From assembly GCA_903643055.1 (NCBI GenBank), contig CAHJWV010000546.1:1-5461 (forward strand): a stretch of DNA of 5,461 bases, written 5' to 3'. The notes under the pieces were generated by a model, which was not told the DNA's origin, searched no databases, and worked only from the letters and a program-made list of their open reading frames with translations. This document shows, one piece after another, positions 1 to 5,461 of this stretch (its first letter is position 1; each line of letters begins with the position of its first letter). A program made the translations under genes and the position numbers. This DNA comes from Burkholderiales bacterium. Lineage in GTDB: Bacteria; Pseudomonadota; Gammaproteobacteria; Burkholderiales; Burkholderiaceae.

Positions 1-3000
1 GACCTCCGGAATGCCGAAGTACAACGTGCTGTCTTGCAAGGTCTCCCACCACACGGCCGTGCCGGTGCCGGCCACTGGCATGCCGAGCAGCTTGCCAATC
101 CCCAGGTGGCGGTAAGTCCACGGGAACAAATGAGCATCGGAGTAATTGCTTTCACTGATGAGCACCAGCGAAGGCTTGACCCATTTGCCGGTCGGCTCGA
201 AGCCCATCGACTGACCTCGCGCGGTGAACTCGAGGTAGCGCTTGCCGGACAGCAGGCTCGCGAGATCGTCATGCAGGTTGCCGCCGCCGTTGAAACGGGT
301 GTCGACGATCAGCGCCTTCTTGCCGCTGTGGCGGCCCAGCACTTCCGAGTAGACATCGCGGTAGCTTTCATCGTCCATGCCTCGCACATGCACATAGCCC
401 AATTGGCCGCCGGAGAGCCGGTCGACCATGTCGCGCTCGATCTTCGTCCAGCGCTTGTAGAGCAGCTCGCGCTGCTCACCCAGCGATACCGGCTTGACCG
501 TCTCATCGAAGCGCTTGCCAGTGGCCGGGTTCAGCACCGACAGCTCCAGCGGCTTGCCGGCCACGCCATTCAGCAACGAGTCGAACTCCATGCCGGGAGC
601 GATCGCCACGCCGCCGATCTTCTCGATCACCATGCCAGCGCGCAGCGCCGACTTCGCGTTCGACAGCGGCCCGCCATCGATGACTTCGCCCACCTTCAAC
701 CCCGCGCCGCTGTAGACCTCGTCGAAGAACAGGCCCAGCGCCGCGGTGGCATCGGCACCCGGAATTTTCGGGATGTAGCCCGAGCCGGTGTGCGACACAT
801 TCAGCTCGCCCAGCATCTCGCTGAGGCATTCAGCGAAGTCGTAGTTGTCGGCGATGTAAGGCAGGAACTTCTCGTAGACCTTGCGATAGCCGGCCCAGTC
901 GATGCCGTTCATGTCTTGCACATACAGCTTCGCGCGGGTCTGGCGCCACACATGCTCGAACATCTGCGCCCGGGTGCTGGCGCGGTCGATCTGCGTCTCG
1001 GCGCTGAAGGCCACCGGCTCGGTCTTCAGGTCACCTTCCTTGGGCAGCTTGAACTTCTGGATGCCGCCTTCGGCCAGCACAAAGCCGATCTCGCCTTTCG
1101 CATCGAGCACCAGGTCGACAGGCTGCGGCCCGCCGCGCCCTGACGGTGATGTCGGGATCGCACCGAACTTCTTGATGTCCTTGTTGCGCAGGCGGTTCAC
1201 CCACAGCTCGTAGCTGTCCGAAGTCTTGAGCACGAAGACCAGGGTTTCGCCATCGGGCGTCATCGCCGCGGCCTGCAGATTGCCCGAGTTGGGCGTCAAC
1301 CGCGCCACGCGGTCTTCGAGGTTGTCGCGCTCGATCTTCACCGGCTCAGGCAGCTTGATCGGCTCTTCCTTGCCCTTGCCACCCTTGTCCTTATCGCCTT
1401 GGTCCTTGTCACTCTTGTCTTTCTTGTCCTTGGCTTTCTCCTTCTCCTCCTTTGCTTTCTTCTCCTCTTCCTCTTGTTTGAGCAGCAAAGCGTAGTCGCC
1501 CTTGCTGAGCTTGAAGCGGTCGAAAGCCTCTTGCGTGAAGAACAGGCCGAAGATGTCCTGCTCGGCCGAGCCGCTGGTGCCATGCAGGCCCATGCGGTCG
1601 CTGAACCACATCATCGATTGGCCGCCGCGCGTCCAGATCGGGCGCTGATCTTCATAGCCGCTTTGCGTCAGGTTCAGCACCGGCTGCTTGCCGCTTGCAT
1701 CGACCAGGCCCACCTCGCTGCTCCAGCGGTTGTGGTCGATGAAGTTGACCAGCAGCGAATGGCCATCCGGCGACCAGTCGAACCACTGGTCGCCGTCGCT
1801 GTAGGAGTAGTTCATGTGGCCGGGCAGCACCGTGCGCGACTGGCCGCTGGCCAGATTCAGCACCTTCACGGTATTGCGGTCTTCGAGATAAGCCACCTCC
1901 TTGCCATCGGGCGAGTAACGCGGCTGGAAGTTCTCGTGGCCGTTCTTCAGCAAGGTTCGGGTCGACAGCTTGGGGGTCTTGAAGAAATAGGGGTAATCGT
2001 TCTTGTTGTCGGGCAGGCTGGTTTCGTAAAGATTCCAGGAACCATCGCGCTCACCTGCATAGACAAGCCGCCGGCCGTCCGGGCTGAAGCTGACCGAGCG
2101 CTCCTGCCCCGGCGTGTCGGTGATGCGGCGGGTGTCGCCGTATTCGGTCGAGGCCACATACACCTCCCCCCCTAGAACGAAGGCGATCTCCTGGCCGTCC
2201 GGGCTCGGCGAGATCTCGGTCGCGCCCTGGGTCTGCTTGACGTTCTCGAACTGCCGCGAGCGGCCGTCGCTGGCAATGCGCACCGAAACCTTGGCGGGCT
2301 GCGCCGCGCCCGGCGCCAAGGTGTAGAGCTCGCCGTCATAGCCAAAACTCAGCACGCCGTTGCTGGCGATGCTCAGAAAACGCACCGGGTTGGTCGTGAA
2401 GCGCGTGACCTGTACTGCCGCCTCCGGCTGGTTGACCGGCATCTTCCAGACGTTGAACGAGCCGCTCTTTTCGCTCAGGTAATAGATCGATTGCTCATCG
2501 GGGGACCAGACCGCATCGCGGTCTTCGCCACCAAAGGCGGTCAGCTTGCGGTGCTGGCCGGCCTTCACGTCATAGATCCAGATGTCGCGTGCCACCGGCG
2601 AAATGTGGTGCTTGCGCCAGACGTTCTCATAGCCCTTCCAGTCTTCATAAAGCAACTGGTTGCCGGCCTGGTTGAAGCGGGCCGACAGCGCCGGCGTGGT
2701 CAACAGCTGCACCGGGCGCCGCCCCGCTTCCACCGACACTTCGTAAAGCTCCGACACTGCCGAACTCGGGTACTGCACATTGCTTCGCGCATCCATGCGC
2801 TGCGCCGTGAACAAGACCTCCTTGCCATCTGGCGTGAAACTCAGCGGCAGTTCGTTGGCCGAATGCGTCGTCAGCCGGCGCGACGGGCCACCGGCCGAAG
2901 CCACGATGAATACATCGAAGTTGCCATAGGTGTCAGCCGCATACGCGATGCGCTGGCCGTCTGGCGCCCAGACCGGGCGGAAGTTGTGATGGCCATTGCC

Positions 3001-3210
3001 CACCAGCAAACGGGCGGCGCCGCCTGCAGTGGGCACCACGAAGAGATTGCCCTCGAAGGCGAAAGCGATCTCCTGCCCGTTGGGCGAAATGGCCGAATAG
3101 CGCAGCCACAGCGGGTCTTGCAAAGGCCCGAGCGGCACGCTCAAGGGAGTGGCCGAAGCAAGGGCCGACCCACAAAGCAGCAGAGAACTGATGGTTTTTC
3201 GGTGAATCAT
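1..3210 (-). CDS. Exported tricorn-like S41 family serine protease (3' end beyond window)
   Basis: Probably a periplasmic tricorn-core-type protease that trims peptides or misfolded protein. The frame is open for 1070 codons and leaves the window at its left edge, about 45-50 residues short of the usual end. Residues 1-20 form a signal peptide (HRK n-region, LLL core, A18-S19-A20 before T21). Residues ~30-725 hold two beta-propellers with 'SPDG'-type blade motifs (near 41, 82, 125, 236, 336, 376, 433, 480). Residues 578-616 are a Lys/Glu/Asp-rich linker. The C1 domain (~740-812) has NVSHTGS with S806-H807, matching the Ser-His pair of archaeal tricorn. A PDZ-like domain spans ~824-910. The C2 domain has GYVHVRGMDD (938-947), DTRFNGGGN (970-978) and the nucleophile region ESNYSDAHLFP with S1024-D1025, matching tricorn S965-D966. 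The final catalytic Glu is expected beyond the window. ATG at 3210 was chosen because it starts directly on the signal peptide, although its Shine-Dalgarno is weak; an in-frame ATG at 3336 is the alternative. The family call is firm; the substrate is unknown. Confidence 0.95.
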   Translation of the reverse strand, partial: MIHRKTISSLLLCGSALASATPLSVPLGPLQDPLWLRYSAISPNGQEIAFAFEGNLFVVPTAGGAARLLVGNGHHNFRPVWAPDGQRIAYAADTYGNFDVFIVASAGGPSRRLTTHSANELPLSFTPDGKEVLFTAQRMDARSNVQYPSSAVSELYEVSVEAGRRPVQLLTTPALSARFNQAGNQLLYEDWKGYENVWRKHHISPVARDIWIYDVKAGQHRKLTAFGGEDRDAVWSPDEQSIYYLSEKSGSFNVWKMPVNQPEAAVQVTRFTTNPVRFLSIASNGVLSFGYDGELYTLAPGAAQPAKVSVRIASDGRSRQFENVKQTQGATEISPSPDGQEIAFVLGGEVYVASTEYGDTRRITDTPGQERSVSFSPDGRRLVYAGERDGSWNLYETSLPDNKNDYPYFFKTPKLSTRTLLKNGHENFQPRYSPDGKEVAYLEDRNTVKVLNLASGQSRTVLPGHMNYSYSDGDQWFDWSPDGHSLLVNFIDHNRWSSEVGLVDASGKQPVLNLTQSGYEDQRPIWTRGGQSMMWFSDRMGLHGTSGSAEQDIFGLFFTQEAFDRFKLSKGDYALLLKQEEEEKKAKEEKEKAKDKKDKSDKDQGDKDKGGKGKEEPIKLPEPVKIERDNLEDRVARLTPNSGNLQAAAMTPDGETLVFVLKTSDSYELWVNRLRNKDIKKFGAIPTSPSGRGGPQPVDLVLDAKGEIGFVLAEGGIQKFKLPKEGDLKTEPVAFSAETQIDRASTRAQMFEHVWRQTRAKLYVQDMNGIDWAGYRKVYEKFLPYIADNYDFAECLSEMLGELNVSHTGSGYIPKIPGADATAALGLFFDEVYSGAGLKVGEVIDGGPLSNAKSALRAGMVIEKIGGVAIAPGMEFDSLLNGVAGKPLELSVLNPATGKRFDETVKPVSLGEQRELLYKRWTKIERDMVDRLSGGQLGYVHVRGMDDESYRDVYSEVLGRHSGKKALIVDTRFNGGGNLHDDLASLLSGKRYLEFTARGQSMGFEPTGKWVKPSLVLISESNYSDAHLFPWTYRHLGIGKLLGMPVAGTGTAVWWETLQDSTLYFGIPEV

Positions 3211-3280
3211 GGGTTGGAGCGTGTTGAGGAATGAACAACGAGGGAAGCGGAAAGAATCCGGAACAACTATGCGTGATCCG

Positions 3281-3306
3281 GGCCACAGTGGCCGCAACCA
3301 TGCGGC
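3281..3306. repeat. Two overlapping GC-rich dyads upstream of the protease gene
   Basis: GGCCACAGTGGCC (3281-3293) is a perfect odd palindrome with 6-bp arms and one central base. It overlaps by three bases a second perfect dyad, GCCGCA-ACCA-TGCGGC (3291-3306), with 6-bp arms and a 4-base loop. They lie about 70-95 bp upstream of the protease start. As DNA they could be operator half sites. As RNA in the protease leader they would form two mutually exclusive small hairpins, since they share bases 3291-3293. The symmetry is plain to see; any function is inference. Confidence 0.4.
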
Positions 3307-3401
3307 GAAACGCAGAAATGCGAGGACAGATCGCATTCAAACCATTGCCCGTACCCGGTAACTTGCCTAGTCAAGCCCGGCTCGAGGTCGAACACAGAAA
3401 T

Positions 3402-3440
3402 TGATAAATCGTCGGGCGTATCATTGACGCTTACCTATCA
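3402..3440. repeat. Three TGATA/TATCA elements at 17-bp period
   Basis: TGATA at 3402-3406 is followed by its inverse TATCA at 3419-3423 and a second TATCA at 3436-3440. Both gaps are exactly 12 bases, a 17-bp repeat period. The middle copy ends one base before the proposed -35 box of marR. The 5-base units are short enough for chance in AT-rich DNA, so a regulatory role is only a suggestion. Confidence 0.25.
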
Positions 3441-3452
3441 CGTTACTTCAAT
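3424..3452 (+). promoter_or_regulatory. Candidate sigma70-type promoter for marR
   Basis: TTGACG (3424-3429) matches five of six bases of the -35 consensus. After a 17-base spacer comes TTCAAT (3447-3452), which matches four of six -10 bases including the final AAT. This predicts a start point near 3459 and a leader of about 115 bases before the ATG at 3574. The -35 box and spacing are good; the -10 box is mediocre. The location in the AT-rich part of the divergent gap supports the call. Confidence 0.4.
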
Positions 3453-3486
3453 TCGATCTTATTAAGACATGACGCTTTGAAGTAAC
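3442..3486. promoter_or_regulatory. Candidate MarR operator: nested inverted repeats
   Basis: GTTACTTCAA (3442-3451) and its exact reverse complement TTGAAGTAAC (3477-3486) form a 10-bp perfect inverted repeat. Between them lies TCTTA-T-TAAGA (3457-3467), a second perfect palindrome whose centre is only two bases from that of the outer repeat. The outer left arm overlaps the proposed -10 box and the inner palindrome covers the predicted start point, a layout that suits autorepression. MarR dimers are known to bind AT-rich palindromes in the divergent gap next to their own gene. That this MarR binds here is inference. Confidence 0.45.
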
Positions 3487-3573
3487 TGCCGAACTCCCGG
3501 TATCTCGCGAACTCGAACCATTTCGACCCCGCGCAGAGTGATTTCACGTAACGCATCAGTGACAGGCACGACC

Positions 3574-4074
3574 ATGGATAAAAGCTCGACCACTTCCGCT
3601 CGCCACAAGGCTTCTTCGCTCTCCGACACCGTCGAGGCGCCGATGATTGAATTCGGCATCTTGCCGACGCTGATCGGCCGCCAACTGCGCGTCGCACAAT
3701 TGATCGCGTTCAAGGATTTCTCGATCGACACCGGTGGCATGAACCTGAGCCCCGGCAGCTTCGAGATCCTCGAACTGCTCGAACACAACCCGAGCATCGG
3801 CCAATCCAAGCTGGCAGGCGCCATCGGCCTGGAGAAATCCAGCCTGGTGCCGGCCATGGCTCGGCTCGAAGATCTCGGCCTGGTGACGCGCAAGACCTCA
3901 GCCACCGACAAGCGCGCCATCGAATTGCGAATTACCGCCAAGGGCGGCCGCGTACTGAAAAAGCTGCGCGCTTATGTGGTGGCCCGCGATACCCAGATCA
4001 CGCAAGGCCTGACGGCCAACGAAATCACCACGCTGAACCGCTTGCTGAAGAAGTTCGTCGTCAGCAACGGCTAA
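3574..4074 (+). CDS. MarR-family winged-helix transcriptional regulator
   Basis: A 166-residue cytoplasmic DNA-binding protein, typical in length for MarR dimers that often respond to phenolic or other small ligands. Residues ~22-52 are the N-terminal dimerisation helix region. LSPGSFEILELLEHNPSIGQ (58-77) leads into the winged helix: 'QSKLAGAIGLEKSSLVPAMARLEDLGLV' features occupy 77-104, with the recognition helix near 86-98. The wing follows with T111-D112-K113-R114 and ELRITAKG (117-124), a variant of the family D-x-R wing signature. Residues 125-163 form the C-terminal helices closing the dimer interface. ATG 3574 was preferred because ACAGG (3562-3566) gives a weak Shine-Dalgarno 7 bases upstream. 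The frame is open back to GTG 3538 (178 residues), which lacks any. The gene diverges from the protease gene and may repress itself through the inverted repeats at 3442-3486. The ligand cannot be read from the sequence. Confidence 0.9.
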   Translation: MDKSSTTSARHKASSLSDTVEAPMIEFGILPTLIGRQLRVAQLIAFKDFSIDTGGMNLSPGSFEILELLEHNPSIGQSKLAGAIGLEKSSLVPAMARLEDLGLVTRKTSATDKRAIELRITAKGGRVLKKLRAYVVARDTQITQGLTANEITTLNRLLKKFVVSNG

Positions 4075-4103
4075 GCCTTCGCGCTTCCGGAGTTCCCCGC
4101 CCG

Positions 4104-4172
4104 GCCCACAGCCTCCCGGCTTCCATGTGGGCTCGGCTCAGCGCTCGCATTCACCATGTTTGAAATGCGAGC
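4104..4172 (+). terminator. Two hairpins after marR; possible weak termination region
   Basis: Thirty bases after the marR stop codon, GCCCACA (4104-4110) pairs with TGTGGGC (4126-4132) around a 15-base loop. A second, stronger hairpin follows: GCTCGCATT (4143-4151) pairs perfectly with AATGCGAGC (4164-4172) around a 12-base loop. Neither has a T run behind it, so these are not canonical intrinsic terminators. They could be U-less terminators, RNA 3'-end stabilisers, or lie in the leader of the next gene. The pairing is observed; the terminator role is inferred. Confidence 0.3.
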
Positions 4173-4277
4173 CTCACGGTGTGACACAGTCAGCGGCAGC
4201 CTCTCTTCGCGATGACCGGAGATTGCCGCTATCCTTGAGGCGGTGCATCTTCACATCGCTTCAGGCCGACCTTTCAC

Positions 4278-4919
4278 ATGATTGCAACCCTCATCGGCGG
4301 AACCGGCCTCACCGGCTCGATTCTGCTTCGGCAGCTGTTGGACGACCGGGCCATCACACGCGTCATCTCGGTCGGTCGCAAACCGATAGCGCAGACCCAC
4401 CCCAAGCTGAGCGAAGTGGTGATCGCCGATCTGGCCGAGCTGCCTTCGATCGAGGCCAAGCTGCGCGGCGATCTGTACTTCTGCTGCCTCGGCACGACGA
4501 TCAAGCAGGCCGGCAGCCAAGCCAATTTCGAGAAGGTCGACCACGACGCGGTAGCCGCCTTCGCGGCAATCGCCCGGGCCCATGACGCCCGCGCATTCGT
4601 CTATGTCTCGGCGATGGCCGCCAAAGCCGATTCGCTGGTCTTCTACAACCGTGTGAAGGGCCGCACCGAAGCAGCGGTGAAAGCCTTGGGCCTGCGCTCG
4701 CTGACCATCTTCCAACCCGCGTTTCTCGTCGGCCCGCGCCCGCCTTCGCGCCCGACCGAACGCCTCCTGATGAAACTCGTGGTGCCGCCGCTTGCGCTGC
4801 TGCCGCAGCGCCTGCGAAAACTGTTGCTGACCGATGCCCAGACGCTCGCCACGCGGATGCGAACCGAAGCATTGGCGGCACCCAGCGGCACCCACGTCAT
4901 TCCATCCGCCCGGATCTGA
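4278..4919 (+). CDS. NAD(P)-binding Rossmann-fold protein, atypical SDR / HTATIP2-like
   Basis: A 213-residue cytoplasmic protein, probably a dinucleotide-binding oxidoreductase or regulatory relative. It opens on a beta strand and the nucleotide loop GGTGLTG (7-13, GxxGxxG pattern). SVGRKP (31-36) follows the second strand; R34 could favour NADPH over NADH, which is inference. YFCCLGTTIKQAGS (67-80) and the nearby F84 and V87-D88 match the CLGTT signature of the HTATIP2/TIP30-like group. YVSAMAA (109-115) and Y123-xxx-K127 give the SDR-type catalytic or binding pair, though whether it is catalytically active is unclear. FQPAFLVGPR (145-154) is the usual RP/GPR-like segment of extended SDRs. 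The C-terminal lid is short, as in this small subgroup. ATG 4278 is placed eight residues before the glycine loop core, the normal spacing, although only a distant AGG (4264-4266) precedes it. The next gene starts 93 bases downstream on the same strand and may be cotranscribed. The substrate is unknown. Confidence 0.85.
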   Translation: MIATLIGGTGLTGSILLRQLLDDRAITRVISVGRKPIAQTHPKLSEVVIADLAELPSIEAKLRGDLYFCCLGTTIKQAGSQANFEKVDHDAVAAFAAIARAHDARAFVYVSAMAAKADSLVFYNRVKGRTEAAVKALGLRSLTIFQPAFLVGPRPPSRPTERLLMKLVVPPLALLPQRLRKLLLTDAQTLATRMRTEALAAPSGTHVIPSARI

Positions 4920-5001
4920 CGCGCGATTTCGGGGCGGCCGACAAGACCTTGCCAGCGCAGGGACGGCGGGTGCCGCGATGATCGAAAAATCAAACCACTC
5001 C

Positions 5002-5007
5002 AGGAAG
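5002..5007 (+). promoter_or_regulatory. Ribosome binding site for the MBL-fold gene
   Basis: AGGAAG ends five bases before GTG 5013. It is the clearest Shine-Dalgarno in the window and decides the GTG start: the frame has no ATG before M20, which would remove most of the export signal. Confidence 0.65.
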
Positions 5008-5012
5008 CGTTT

Positions 5013-5461
5013 GTGAAATCTCCAAGACGATGGCTCGTACTGGCCTCAGGCCTGCTCGCGGCCACCCTGATGACCGCCTTCGGCATGAGCGGCTGCACGG
5101 CTTTTGGTGAGCACGCGCAAGGCGAGCGGCTGGCCCGCATGACGCAGTCGCCCGAATGGCATGACGATCATTTCGAAAACCCGCAACCGCTGTGGAACGA
5201 CATCTGGGGCGCGCTGCGCCGCAGCCTCGACACGGTGCCGGGCGATGTGCCCGATGCGCCGGTGGCTGTGCTGCGCAGCGATGGCAGCCAGTTGCAGGCG
5301 CCGGCACCCAGCGGCCTGCGCGTGACCTGGTTCGGTCACTCATCGAGCTTGATCGAGATCGATGGCAGCCGGGTGTTGACCGACCCGATCTGGAGCGAGC
5401 GGCCATCGCCGGTGCCTTTCATCGGGCCGGTGCGTTTCTATGAGCCGCCGATCGCGCTGAA
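5013..5461 (+). CDS. Exported MBL-fold metallohydrolase, UlaG/RomA-like (N-terminal part)
   Basis: The frame begins at GTG 5013 and runs off the window after 149 codons, perhaps 40% of the usual length. Residues 1-28 are an export signal: K2 and R5-R6, a hydrophobic stretch from W7 to about F23, then M25-S26-G27-C28, which resembles a lipobox with Cys28 as the lipidated residue. A Thr at +2 would suit outer-membrane sorting. The RRWLV stretch also loosely resembles a Tat motif. Residues ~40-100 form the family's N-terminal segment (PEWHDDHFENPQPLW-type start, then a small GALRR helix). At 103-127 the first MBL strands appear as VTWFGHSSSLIEIDG and RVLTDPIW, strongly typical of COG2220-like hydrolases related to UlaG, RomA and NAPE-phospholipase D. 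The metal-binding HxHxDH motif lies beyond the window, so catalytic competence cannot be judged. The substrate is unknown. Confidence 0.88.
   Translation, partial: MKSPRRWLVLASGLLAATLMTAFGMSGCTAFGEHAQGERLARMTQSPEWHDDHFENPQPLWNDIWGALRRSLDTVPGDVPDAPVAVLRSDGSQLQAPAPSGLRVTWFGHSSSLIEIDGSRVLTDPIWSERPSPVPFIGPVRFYEPPIAL

Larger units (their letters stand above)
3211..3573. promoter_or_regulatory. Divergent intergenic control region between protease and marR genes
   Basis: This 363-bp gap separates two divergent start codons. Its part from about 3390 to 3480 is visibly richer in A and T than the flanking genes, as expected of promoter DNA. It contains a candidate plus-strand promoter, a nested pair of inverted repeats, spaced TGATA/TATCA elements and a GC-rich double dyad nearer the protease gene; each is listed separately. 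I saw no convincing sigma70 promoter on the minus strand. I also saw no coding potential here beyond possible short N-terminal extensions of the two flanking genes (ATG 3336 for the protease, GTG 3538 for marR). Confidence 0.75.

Noticed and set aside
34..1143. Long plus-strand open frame of 369 codons
   Set aside because: It lies wholly opposite the protease gene, whose minus-strand frame carries recognisable catalytic motifs throughout. The antisense product is Ala/Arg/His/Gln-rich with no family features, as expected from GC-biased third positions.
2166..2172. Run of seven C (G in the coding strand) as a phase-variation or frameshift site
   Set aside because: The protease frame continues intact through it and seven bases is unremarkable in GC-rich DNA.
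1399..2175. Plus-strand frame of 258 codons with an apparent hydrophobic N-terminus
   Set aside because: The Leu/Phe-rich start is simply the antisense of the Lys/Glu-rich linker of the protease; the rest shows no domain.
3166..3177. Possible lipobox LLLC in the protease signal peptide
   Set aside because: The residue before the Cys is Leu rather than Gly, Ala or Ser, while an A-S-A site for ordinary signal peptidase follows at residues 18-20.
2491..3234. Plus-strand frame of 247 codons
   Set aside because: It is antisense to the first propeller of the protease, where the SPDG repeats read cleanly on the minus strand.
3538..3573. GTG 3538 as the marR start
   Set aside because: No Shine-Dalgarno precedes it, and the extra 12 residues do not resemble a MarR N-terminus; ATG 3574 has a weak site at good spacing.
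4207..4235. Possible promoter with TATCCT as -10 ahead of the Rossmann gene
   Set aside because: The -10 match is fair, but no acceptable -35 box occurs at 16-18 bases upstream.
4251..4895. Minus-strand frame of 214 codons
   Set aside because: It is the shadow of the Rossmann-fold gene on the plus strand, which has the glycine loop and YxxxK pair.
1..5461. tRNA, rRNA, CRISPR array, insertion sequence or prophage
   Set aside because: I saw no spaced direct repeats, transposase motifs, terminal inverted repeats or structured RNA signatures on either strand.

Overview
The window reads as an ordinary chromosomal segment of a GC-rich Gram-negative bacterium. Codon third positions are dominated by G and C, and two products carry Gram-negative style export signals. 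The overall style suggests a betaproteobacterium of the Burkholderiales type, but that is inference: the window has no rRNA or other taxonomic marker.

Layout, left to right. (1) Positions 1-3210, minus strand: one continuous reading frame of 1070 codons, cut by the left window edge. It encodes an exported tricorn-type serine protease (peptidase family S41) with a signal peptide, two beta-propellers built from WD40-like 'SPDG' repeats, a lysine/glutamate-rich linker, the C1 domain with the catalytic His, a PDZ domain and the C2 domain with the catalytic Ser. Only the last few dozen residues are missing. (2) Positions 3211-3573: a divergent intergenic region with a candidate promoter and several inverted repeats. 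(3) Positions 3574-4074, plus strand: a MarR-family winged-helix regulator. (4) Positions 4075-4277: a short spacer with two hairpins. (5) Positions 4278-4919, plus strand: a small NAD(P)-binding Rossmann protein of the atypical SDR / HTATIP2 (TIP30)-like kind. (6) Positions 5013-5461, plus strand, cut by the right edge: the N-terminal 149 codons of a metallo-beta-lactamase-fold hydrolase of the UlaG/RomA type (COG2220-like), with a probable lipoprotein or Tat-like signal.

How the genes may work together. The protease and the MarR gene are divergent and share one control region, so the regulator may control itself and perhaps the protease. The strongest regulatory signal is a pair of nearly concentric inverted repeats at 3442-3486 overlapping the proposed marR -10 box and start point. 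The Rossmann protein and the MBL hydrolase lie in the same direction 93 bp apart and could be cotranscribed. Nothing in the sequence ties their functions to each other or to the protease.

I found no RNA gene, insertion sequence, CRISPR array, prophage or other mobile element, and no clearly novel system. The items worth a second look are the regulatory dyads and the protein export signals.
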